NCBI GenBank assembly: GCA_964412105.1 | Contig: CAYPNM010000008.1 | Location: 30,312-94,311 of the forward strand | Length of the DNA: 64,000 nt | Source of the DNA: JAKAGZ01 sp964412105 | GTDB lineage: Bacteria; Bacteroidota; Ignavibacteria; Ignavibacteriales; Ignavibacteriaceae | Reading direction: 5' to 3' | Shown here: positions 17,491 through 24,937 of the stretch, piece after piece | Layout: every line of letters starts with the position of its first letter | Numbering within the stretch: the first letter of the stretch is position 1 | Translations under genes and position numbers: made by a program | Notes under the pieces: model-generated | Told to the model about the DNA's origin: nothing | Seen by the model: the letters and a program-made list of their open reading frames with translations, nothing else | Database searches by the model: none

Positions 17491-17886
17491 ATGTATGATT
17501 CTGGGAAAATAATAGTCGGATTAATCATTTTTGTCGGTTTGTTTACTTCACCATTTTGGTACGATGCGAACAGCAAAGCGGGTGAGAAACCTGATTTAGT
17601 TTTGCCGGCAAAAGAAAACCAAAAAGCATGCGTAGAAAGCGCTGCTTTTATGCGCTCCAGTCATATGGTTTTGCTAAATGATTGGAGAAATGAATTTGTC
17701 AGGGAGAATGTAACGACATATACATCAAGCAATGGCAAAACATATGATATGAGCTTAACAAATACTTGCATGAATTGTCATTCAAATTCCTCACAATTTT
17801 GTGATCGCTGTCATACTTATATGGACGTTTCACCCTATTGCTGGGATTGTCATATAGAACCGAACAATCCGGAGAGTTCAAAATGA
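17491..17886 (+). CDS. dsrJ: DsrJ, triheme cytochrome c of DsrMKJOP
   Basis: Periplasmic triheme cytochrome anchored by an uncleaved N-terminal helix (about residues 7-23). Three C-x-x-C-H motifs are visible: C93-M-N-C-H, C104-D-R-C-H and C117-W-D-C-H. The 131 residues match DsrJ. Its stop overlaps the dsrO ATG in an ATGA arrangement, so the two are translationally coupled. The role is electron exchange between periplasmic partners and DsrOP. The preceding inverted repeat may affect its translation. Confidence 0.95.
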   Translation: MYDSGKIIVGLIIFVGLFTSPFWYDANSKAGEKPDLVLPAKENQKACVESAAFMRSSHMVLLNDWRNEFVRENVTTYTSSNGKTYDMSLTNTCMNCHSNSSQFCDRCHTYMDVSPYCWDCHIEPNNPESSK

Positions 17887-18686
17887 ATATTGACCGAAGG
17901 AAGTTTTTTAAGATACTTGGATTTTCAACAATCGGACTGGCAGCCGGCAAACTGTCCAATATTTATTCAAAAAATAAAGTAGTAAAATTTATTTCTAAAA
18001 CTGCCGGTTCTTCAAAAGAATTTATCAGCAAAAGAATTTTGGCAAAGAAAAGATATGCAATGGTTGTAGATTTGAGAAAGTGTATTTCTCAACAAGGCTG
18101 CACAAAATGTATAGATGCGTGCAATAGGACACACAATATTCCCGACTTTGGCGAGGATAAAGATGAAATAAAATGGATTTGGAAGGAGCCATATGAAAAT
18201 ACTTTTGTTGATCAGGAAAATTTTTATATGACAGAAAAGTATAATGATAAAATGGTTCCTGTTTTCTGTAACAACTGTGATAACCCGCCATGTGTTAATG
18301 TCTGTCCTACGCAGGCAACATGGCAGCGTGACGACGGAATAGTGATGATGGACTGGCACAGGTGCATCGGATGTAGGTATTGTATGGCTGCTTGTCCTTA
18401 TGGGTCTAGGAGTTTTAATTGGAGAGATCCGCGACCTTTCATTAAAAATATCAATCCGGATTTTCCAACCCGCATGAAAGGAGTAGTTGAAAAGTGTACT
18501 TTCTGTGATGAAAGGGTGTCACAAGGACTTTCACCGGCTTGTGTTGAGGCTTGTACCGAAAAAGCGATGGTATTTGGAAATCTTAATGACTCCGAATCTG
18601 AAGTGCGACAGTTATTAAAAGAAAATTTTTCAATAAGGCGAAAACCCGGTTTGGGTACGAATCCTGAAATATATTATCTCGTATAG
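17883..18686 (+). CDS. dsrO: DsrO, periplasmic ferredoxin subunit of DsrMKJOP
   Basis: A 267-residue FeS protein with an N-terminal Tat signal (D-R-R-K-F-F-K followed by a hydrophobic stretch), so it is exported folded. Four cluster-binding groups follow: C-x4-G-C-T-K-C-I-D-A-C, C-N-N-C-D-N-P-P-C-V-N-V-C-P, C-I-G-C-R-Y-C-M-A-A-C-P and C-T-F-C with C-V-E-A-C. The ATG at 17883 is chosen because it overlaps the dsrJ stop and puts the twin arginines at residues 5-6; a longer reading frame into dsrJ exists but would spoil the signal. It passes electrons between DsrJ and DsrP. Confidence 0.95.
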   Translation: MNIDRRKFFKILGFSTIGLAAGKLSNIYSKNKVVKFISKTAGSSKEFISKRILAKKRYAMVVDLRKCISQQGCTKCIDACNRTHNIPDFGEDKDEIKWIWKEPYENTFVDQENFYMTEKYNDKMVPVFCNNCDNPPCVNVCPTQATWQRDDGIVMMDWHRCIGCRYCMAACPYGSRSFNWRDPRPFIKNINPDFPTRMKGVVEKCTFCDERVSQGLSPACVEACTEKAMVFGNLNDSESEVRQLLKENFSIRRKPGLGTNPEIYYLV

Positions 18687-18694
18687 GTTTAAAT

Positions 18695-19852
18695 ATGTTA
18701 GAGTATGCTTTAAAAGGGAATAAAAAATATTGGAGCTGGCTCTTCTTTCTCGCTCTGGTAATTATAGTAGGTATTTATTTCTACTTCCGGCAATTAAGCT
18801 ATGGACTGGGAATTACAGGGATGAGCAGGAATATTAGCTGGGGTCTTTATATTGCACAATTCACATTTATTGTAGGTGTTGCGGCTTCTGCTGTAATGGT
18901 TGTGCTTCCATATTACCTGCACGATTATAAAGCCTTTGGCAAAATTACAATACTGGGCGAGTTTCTAGCTATAGCTTCCGTTATAATGTGCATTCTTTTT
19001 GTTTTTGTTGATTTGGGACAGCCCTGGAGAGTGCTTAATATTTTTTTATATCCAACCTTTCATTCACTAATGTTTTGGGATGTAATTGCTTTAAGCGGTT
19101 ATCTTGTAATTAATGTGATTATAACTCACGTAACACTGAACTCAGAATTTGAATCAATAGCTCCACCGCGGTGGATAAAACCGATTATTATATTATCTAT
19201 TCCATGGGCTATTAGTATTCATACTGTTACAGCATTTTTGCTTTCAGGTTTAGCTGGCAGACCATTTTGGTTAACCGCTATTCTTGCACCTAGATTTTTA
19301 GCATCAGCATTTTCGGCAGGTCCGGCATTACTGGTCATTTTTTGCCTGATCATAAAAAAGCTAACTAAGTTTGACCCAGGTGATAAAGCGATAAAGGAAT
19401 TAGGGTTGATTATTACTTATGCGATGTGTGTAAATGTTTTCTTCATCTTAATGGAGTTCTTTACAACTCTTTATAGTGCTATTCCCGAACACGTTTCACA
19501 TTTTCAGTATCTCTATTTAGGCCTCGATGGAAAAACAAAATTAGTTCCCTGGATGTGGACATCAGCTGTACTTTCCGTTTTATCGTTAGTATTTCTTCTT
19601 ATTCCAAAGTTACGAAACAATCATAGAATATTAATTTTCACGTGTTCAATGGTTTTCTTGTCAATCTGGATTGATAAGGGATTAGGGTTAATAATAACTG
19701 GGTTTATTCCAACTCCTTTTGGTAAGGTGGTCCAATACTGGCCTACAGTTCCGGAAGCTTTAATCTCTTTGTCAATCTGGGCAATTGGAATTTTCTTGAT
19801 TACAATTTTTTATAAAATCACTCTTTCCGTAAGAAGAGTTTTAGAAATTTAA
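18695..19852 (+). CDS. dsrP: DsrP, NrfD-like integral membrane subunit
   Basis: Quinone-interacting membrane protein of 385 residues with about ten hydrophobic helices, belonging to the NrfD/PsrC family. It closes the DsrMKJOP complex. The start lies 8 bases after dsrO. Conserved polar residues inside the membrane (for example F-V-D-L-G-Q-P-W-R and M-F-W-D-V near residues 108-132) match the family. The earlier NrfD domain at 1150 has the equivalent L-V-D-L-G-L-P-W, showing that the window carries two different NrfD systems. Confidence 0.95.
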   Translation: MLEYALKGNKKYWSWLFFLALVIIVGIYFYFRQLSYGLGITGMSRNISWGLYIAQFTFIVGVAASAVMVVLPYYLHDYKAFGKITILGEFLAIASVIMCILFVFVDLGQPWRVLNIFLYPTFHSLMFWDVIALSGYLVINVIITHVTLNSEFESIAPPRWIKPIIILSIPWAISIHTVTAFLLSGLAGRPFWLTAILAPRFLASAFSAGPALLVIFCLIIKKLTKFDPGDKAIKELGLIITYAMCVNVFFILMEFFTTLYSAIPEHVSHFQYLYLGLDGKTKLVPWMWTSAVLSVLSLVFLLIPKLRNNHRILIFTCSMVFLSIWIDKGLGLIITGFIPTPFGKVVQYWPTVPEALISLSIWAIGIFLITIFYKITLSVRRVLEI

Positions 19853-19861
19853 TATGTTAAA

Positions 19862-21556
19862 GTGTGTAATATTATTATCATAGGTGGAATGGCAGCCGGA
19901 TGCAAAGCTGCTGCACGTTTGAAGAGACTAGATCCGGATTATAAAATATTTATTGTTGAACGAAAACCCTTCATATCATTTTGTAATTGCGGCCTGCCTT
20001 TGTTTGCTTCAGGCGAAATAGATGATTTATATGATCTTGAAAAAACTCCCTATGGTGTTATAAGAAATGAAGAGTATTTTGAAGAAGTAAAAAATATAAA
20101 GGTATTTTTAAACACTGAAGCACAGGAATTAAACAAAGAGAAGAAAGAAGTTGTATGCTATAACAGCTCTAATAATAAAACTTTTACTCTCGGATACGAT
20201 AAACTTTTACTTGCTACTGGCTCTGAACCATTAACACCCCAATTTTCTTATCCGTCGTCTCAATTAATTTCATCTGTTTATTCAGTAGTTGATTTAAAGT
20301 ATTTCAAAGTTGCAGCGCAAAAAGGTGAAATAGAAAAAGCTGTGATTATAGGCGGAGGACTTGAAGGCTGTGCAATGATTGAGACATTAAATTCACTATG
20401 GGGAATTGACGTAACGCTAATTGAGAATAATAATTCTTTATTAAAAGGTTTTATTGATTCTGAAATTTCATGCTTTGTTGAAAATAGTCTTCCCTCGAAT
20501 AAAGTCGATTTAATCTTGGAAAAAACTGTAACTAAAATTGAGCTTGATGATAAAAACAAGCCGGTTATTTTCATTGATGGTGGTCAAAAAATAGAAACTG
20601 ATTATGTTTTCTATTGCCTTGGTGCCGTACCGAATACAAAACTGGCAGCAAAGACAGGCATAAAAATAGGTGAAGCTGGTGGGATTTTGGTAGATAGTCA
20701 AATGAGAACAAACTTGCCGGATATTTGGGCAGCGGGTGACTGCGTTGAAGTGAAAAATCTAATTACTAACAAAAATGGCAATTCCCTTGCTGGTCTTCTC
20801 GCAAATAAATTGGGCAGGATAGCGGCTGATTCAATTAACGGAAGAGAAACCAGGGTTTTAGGTTTTGTGGATGCTTTTAGTTTAACCATCTTCAATATCA
20901 ATATTTTGACTGCTGGATTAACGGAAAAAATTGCAGTGGATTACGGTTTTGAAACAGCAACTGTAATAGGGTCTTTTCCGGACAGAGCGGAATATGATCC
21001 TGAAGTTAAAACATTGATAGCAAAGCTCATCTATGAAAAATCTTCAATGAAGTTATTAGGATTGCAAATTGCCGGCGAAGGAGAGGGAAAAAGTTTCATT
21101 GATGTTTTTTCAGTTTTGCAGTCACAAGAAAAAACAATATATGACCTAATTGACGTGGGGCAGAGCTGCGATACTTCACGCTCATTGCCATTTTCTATTT
21201 TGAATTATCTCGGTTTCATGGCTATAAATCAGGAAGAAGACGGAATAGAAAATATCAATCCGCTTCAGGCATCATCATTTCTTGGGACATTTATTGACCT
21301 CAGGGAGAGAAATGAAGTTGATCTTGTGCCATTTCCGGAGAACTCGATTCATATTCCTTTATCTGAGCTTAATAGAAGAATGGGAGATTTTGATTTAGAT
21401 CAGCACATAATGTTTGTTTGTGGAAAAGGTCCACGAGGTTATGAGGCGGCAAGATTGTTTAAGAATAAAGGATATAAAAATGTATCATACCTCGGAGCGG
21501 GTAGTTTTCTTTATAACAAAATAATAAAATCACTACATGATGAAATGCCCTGTTAA
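19862..21556 (+). CDS. CoA-disulfide / persulfide reductase with C-terminal rhodanese domain
   Basis: Pyridine-nucleotide disulfide oxidoreductase of the CoADR/NADH-oxidase type. The N-terminus has the FAD site I-I-I-G-G-M-A-A-G, and the single redox Cys is in S-F-C-N-C43-G-L-P. The second nucleotide site is I-I-G-G-G-L-E-G-C and the FAD-closing motif I-W-A-A-G-D-C-V-E. Residues from about 465 form a rhodanese domain with active loop V-C520-G-K-G-P-R. The same architecture occurs in NAD(P)H-dependent persulfide/polysulfide reductases. The GTG start lies 9 bases after dsrP; no in-frame alternative exists upstream. Position in the dsr operon suggests handling of sulfane sulfur on CoA or protein thiols. 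The substrate is inferred. Confidence 0.85.
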   Translation: MCNIIIIGGMAAGCKAAARLKRLDPDYKIFIVERKPFISFCNCGLPLFASGEIDDLYDLEKTPYGVIRNEEYFEEVKNIKVFLNTEAQELNKEKKEVVCYNSSNNKTFTLGYDKLLLATGSEPLTPQFSYPSSQLISSVYSVVDLKYFKVAAQKGEIEKAVIIGGGLEGCAMIETLNSLWGIDVTLIENNNSLLKGFIDSEISCFVENSLPSNKVDLILEKTVTKIELDDKNKPVIFIDGGQKIETDYVFYCLGAVPNTKLAAKTGIKIGEAGGILVDSQMRTNLPDIWAAGDCVEVKNLITNKNGNSLAGLLANKLGRIAADSINGRETRVLGFVDAFSLTIFNINILTAGLTEKIAVDYGFETATVIGSFPDRAEYDPEVKTLIAKLIYEKSSMKLLGLQIAGEGEGKSFIDVFSVLQSQEKTIYDLIDVGQSCDTSRSLPFSILNYLGFMAINQEEDGIENINPLQASSFLGTFIDLRERNEVDLVPFPENSIHIPLSELNRRMGDFDLDQHIMFVCGKGPRGYEAARLFKNKGYKNVSYLGAGSFLYNKIIKSLHDEMPC

Positions 21557-21584
21557 AAAATAGTAATTTCAGGTTCTGTCGAAT

Positions 21585-22808
21585 ATGAATAAAGAAATTT
21601 CAAAATTGGTTGTTATTGGTATTAGCCACAAAACGTCTTCTTTAACAGAAAGGGAGAAATTTCAAATTAATAAAAAAGATATTCCCGGGGCATTGCTTAG
21701 CATCGGTTCAATAAATGGGGTTGAAGGAGTCGTAATATTATCAACCTGCAATCGGTTGGAGTTTTACTTAACTATTAATCCTGAAATAAATCCTTTTTCA
21801 ATAATAAACCATTTTTATAATAGAAAAGGGATAGTAAATGCACCTGTTAATGAAAAACTATTTTTTCTATGTAACGGAATGTCCGCGGCCAAACATCTCT
21901 TTAATGTTGCAGCAGGCCTGGATTCAATGCTAATAGGTGAACATCAAATACAGGGTCAGGTGAAAGATGCTTACAGTATGGCTTGTTCCCAAAATACTGC
22001 GGATAAAATCCTGCATAAGTTGTTTCATTCTGCATTTAGAGCGGGTAAAGCAGTTAGAACAAAAACAAAAATTGGCTCTTACAATCAGTCGTTAAGCAAT
22101 GTTGCGTTCAAAATCATAAAGAAAGAATTTAGGAAGGAAGATGCTATTACCATTGTTGGTGTAAATCAAAATACAAAAGTAGTTGCGGATAAATTAATGC
22201 AAGCAGGATTCTCACATTTACTTTTTGTCAACAGAAAGCTTTATAAAGCGGAAGAGTTAGCTGATAAATATAACGGGCTTGCCTTCTCGCTTGATTATAT
22301 AGAGGAGCCGCTGATTTGTTCAAAATGTGTCTTCAGTTGTACTGGAGCGCCAGGATTTATTATTGACGCTGAACTTATCAATCGGGTTTATTCAAAAAAT
22401 CAACAACCTAAATTGCTGATTGATATGGCCGTACCGCGTGATATTAACACCGAGGGCTTGATTAATGGTATTAAGGTCATCGACATTGAAGGTTTACAAA
22501 AATATCTGGAAAAGGAAAGAGAAGAAATTTCACTTGATATACCTGAAGCGGAAAATATAGTTTCTTGTGAAGCCAGTGTTTTTGAAGCATGGAATGAGTC
22601 GCAAAAGGACGAAACAATGTGTTTCCTTGAGGAAAAAATGGAAATGGCTCGTTTGCAGCTATTAGATGAGATAAGTATGCAGCAGTCAATAAGCGATATG
22701 GAAATTTTGGAAAAATTTTCTAAATCTTTGGCACATAGATTAAAAACAGTATTTACACAGACAATAAAAACTAAGCCTGCATCAAAAAAATTGGTAAAGG
22801 AAGACTAA
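21585..22808 (+). CDS. hemA: Glutamyl-tRNA reductase
   Basis: First step of C5-pathway tetrapyrrole synthesis, converting glutamyl-tRNA to glutamate semialdehyde. The catalytic Cys is C55 in S-T-C-N-R-L-E. The H-L-F-N-V-A-A-G-L-D-S-M-L-I-G-E motif and the C-terminal dimerisation helix are visible. The NADPH domain glycine motif is weak (I-V-G-V-N-Q-N-T instead of G-x-G-x-M/A). The 407 residues are slightly short. Placement between the dsr and qmo genes suggests dedicated supply of sirohaem and haem precursors. ATG start; spacing from the previous gene is 28 bases. Confidence 0.93.
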   Translation: MNKEISKLVVIGISHKTSSLTEREKFQINKKDIPGALLSIGSINGVEGVVILSTCNRLEFYLTINPEINPFSIINHFYNRKGIVNAPVNEKLFFLCNGMSAAKHLFNVAAGLDSMLIGEHQIQGQVKDAYSMACSQNTADKILHKLFHSAFRAGKAVRTKTKIGSYNQSLSNVAFKIIKKEFRKEDAITIVGVNQNTKVVADKLMQAGFSHLLFVNRKLYKAEELADKYNGLAFSLDYIEEPLICSKCVFSCTGAPGFIIDAELINRVYSKNQQPKLLIDMAVPRDINTEGLINGIKVIDIEGLQKYLEKEREEISLDIPEAENIVSCEASVFEAWNESQKDETMCFLEEKMEMARLQLLDEISMQQSISDMEILEKFSKSLAHRLKTVFTQTIKTKPASKKLVKED

Positions 22809-22825
22809 AGCTTCCGGAGGTTCAT

Positions 22826-23656
22826 ATGAATATAATAACAATTTCGAGGGGTTCTTTAAGTGCTACAGAAATGCTTACAAGAAAAATTTCTGATAAGTTA
22901 AAATGTAAAGTTATTACCAGAGAAGACGTTATCAAAGCGGCAGAAAATTACGGTATTAAAGATACTGGACTGGGAGACATATCTTTTATCGAAAAATCTC
23001 CGACAATTTGGGATAAAATGAGCGATAGAAAAAAACATTACCTTTCCTGTTTCCAGGCTTCTTTGATGGATTTTGCTCTTAAAGGCAGTTTTGTTTACAA
23101 TGGTCATCTTGCACAATTTCTTCTGGAAAAAATACCTTTTGTCTTAAGAGTCTTATTGACCGCTCCCGATGAATTTAGAATACAAACTTTGATGAAAGAA
23201 AAAGGTGGATCGCGTGAAGAAATTAAAAATTATATCAAATTGATCGATGAAAGAAGAAAAAAGTGGTCACTATTTCTTTATGGAGTTGAGTGGAAAGATT
23301 CATCACACTATGATATAGTTCTTAATCTGGAAAAAATTAGTATTGAACTTGCGTCCGAAGTTCTGGCAAAAATTGCTTCAGCAAAACAATTTCAATCAAA
23401 CTCAGAATCCTTAAAAACAATAAAAGATTTACATCTGGCTGCAACAGCCAGGGTTTATTTGCAACAATCACCAAGAACAAGAGGAAGCGAAGTGGAAATA
23501 GAAGCTGATTCTTCTTCTGGCTTGTTGACTGTACGTGGTAGCACGCCTAAAACAGGTTCAAGAATGTGGGAAAGGGACATTAAAAATGTCCTATCAAAAA
23601 TTGATGGAGTAAAAGATATAAAAGTTATAAAATCAATTATTGGTTATTATGAATAA
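22826..23656 (+). CDS. Cytidylate-kinase-like protein fused to a BON domain
   Basis: Residues 1 to about 185 resemble the cytidylate-kinase-like family (I-T-I-S-R-G-S at the N-terminus, V-I-T-R-E-D-V, a conserved Y-N-G-H, and F-R-I-Q-T-L-M with R-R-K-K-W). The Gly-rich P-loop is not canonical: I-S-R-G-S-L-S-A-T replaces G-x-x-x-x-G-K-S/T. Residues from about 200 to 276 look like a BON domain (A-A-T-A-R-V-Y-L, then L-L-T-V-R-G-S and I-D-G-V-K-D-I-K-V). A GGAGG ribosome-binding site precedes the ATG. It lies between hemA and qmoA. The function is unknown; nucleotide sensing is a possibility. Confidence 0.68.
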   Translation: MNIITISRGSLSATEMLTRKISDKLKCKVITREDVIKAAENYGIKDTGLGDISFIEKSPTIWDKMSDRKKHYLSCFQASLMDFALKGSFVYNGHLAQFLLEKIPFVLRVLLTAPDEFRIQTLMKEKGGSREEIKNYIKLIDERRKKWSLFLYGVEWKDSSHYDIVLNLEKISIELASEVLAKIASAKQFQSNSESLKTIKDLHLAATARVYLQQSPRTRGSEVEIEADSSSGLLTVRGSTPKTGSRMWERDIKNVLSKIDGVKDIKVIKSIIGYYE

Positions 23657-23676
23657 AAATGTAACGGGAAATTATT

Positions 23677-24933
23677 ATGAATACAGAAAAAATTTCAAGT
23701 GATTTACTAGTTGTTGGGGCAGGTATAGCGGGAATAACTGCTGCGGTAGAAGCAGCGGAAACAGGAATAAATGTAATCCTTATAGAAAAGAATCCTTACA
23801 TTGGTGGCAAAGTATCTCAGTTTAATAAATATTTTCCCAAACTTTGTCCCCCTTCCTGCGGACTGGAAATAAATATTCGTCGCCTTCGCACTAACCCCTT
23901 AATTAAATTATTAACTCTTGCTGAAGTAACAGATATCAAAGGTAAAGCGGGTAATTATAATGTGGAAATAAAAATAAAGCCAAGATACATTAATAATCAA
24001 TGCACATCTTGTGGTGATTGTGTACAGGTTTGTCCGGAAAAAAGGATGAATGAATTTAATTATGGAATGGATGAAACTACAGCTGTTTATCTTCCATATG
24101 AAAATGCCTATCCGCAAAAATACGTGATTGATAAAACTTCCTGTAAGGGGAGCAGTTGTAATAAATGCGTTGAAGTGTGCAAATATAAAGCAATTGATCT
24201 TGATCAGACTGAAAGAAAGTTAATTGCTGATGTTAAGTCATTAATATGGGCTACTGGTTGGGAGCCCTACGATGCTAAAAGACTGGATATATTGGGATTT
24301 GGTAAAATTCCTGATGTTATAACAAACGTGATGATGGAAAGGCTCGCATCCCCGGGAGGCCCGACAAATGGAAAAATAGTTAAACCTTCAAACAAGGATG
24401 AGATAAAAACCATTGCATTTGTTCAATGCGCAGGTTCAAGAGATGAGAATCATCTTGAATATTGTTCGTCAGTTTGTTGCATGGCATCTCTTAAACAGGC
24501 TAGGTATGTGAGAGAGCAATATCCCGAAGCTGATATTCACATTTTTTATATAGACATTCGTTCAGGAGGATTGCTTGAAGATTTTTATAATCTTGTTCAA
24601 CAGGATAATAAAGTTCACTTGCACAGAGGTAAAGTTGCAAAGGTTATTAATAATGATTCCAAAAAATATCTTGTTGTGGAAGCTGAAGATACATTAACAG
24701 GAAAATTAATGCAACAGGCAGTTGATATGGTTGTTCTTGCAACAGGTATGAAACCTTCGACAAATAACCTAATTATTGACAAAAAAGAATTGGATAACAA
24801 TGAATTCCTTATCTCAAATGGGAATGGCACGATTGCTTGTGGCGTTGTAACAAGGCCTCAAGATGTTGCGGCTACAGTACGTGAAGCCACAGGCTCGGTG
24901 TTAAGAGCGATTCAAATAATAAACAGGAATTAA
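23677..24933 (+). CDS. qmoA: QmoA, HdrA-like flavoprotein of the quinone-interacting complex
   Basis: FAD- and FeS-binding subunit of QmoABC, which links the menaquinone pool to APS reductase. The N-terminal FAD motif is V-V-G-A-G-I-A-G-I-T-A. Ferredoxin-type cysteines occur at C-T-S-C-G-D-C-V-Q-V-C-P (about 109-120) and C-K-G-S-S-C-N-K-C-V-E-V-C. The family signature F-V-Q-C-A-G-S-R-D-E is present. The 418 residues are typical for QmoA and much shorter than QmoB. qmoB begins 4 bases after the stop. Confidence 0.95.
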   Translation: MNTEKISSDLLVVGAGIAGITAAVEAAETGINVILIEKNPYIGGKVSQFNKYFPKLCPPSCGLEINIRRLRTNPLIKLLTLAEVTDIKGKAGNYNVEIKIKPRYINNQCTSCGDCVQVCPEKRMNEFNYGMDETTAVYLPYENAYPQKYVIDKTSCKGSSCNKCVEVCKYKAIDLDQTERKLIADVKSLIWATGWEPYDAKRLDILGFGKIPDVITNVMMERLASPGGPTNGKIVKPSNKDEIKTIAFVQCAGSRDENHLEYCSSVCCMASLKQARYVREQYPEADIHIFYIDIRSGGLLEDFYNLVQQDNKVHLHRGKVAKVINNDSKKYLVVEAEDTLTGKLMQQAVDMVVLATGMKPSTNNLIIDKKELDNNEFLISNGNGTIACGVVTRPQDVAATVREATGSVLRAIQIINRN

Positions 24934-24937
24934 TATT

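Noticed and set aside
17838..18686. Longer dsrO reading frame beginning inside dsrJ
   Set aside because: It would put 15 extra residues ahead of the Tat signal; the ATG at 17883 overlaps the dsrJ stop and gives a proper twin-arginine leader.
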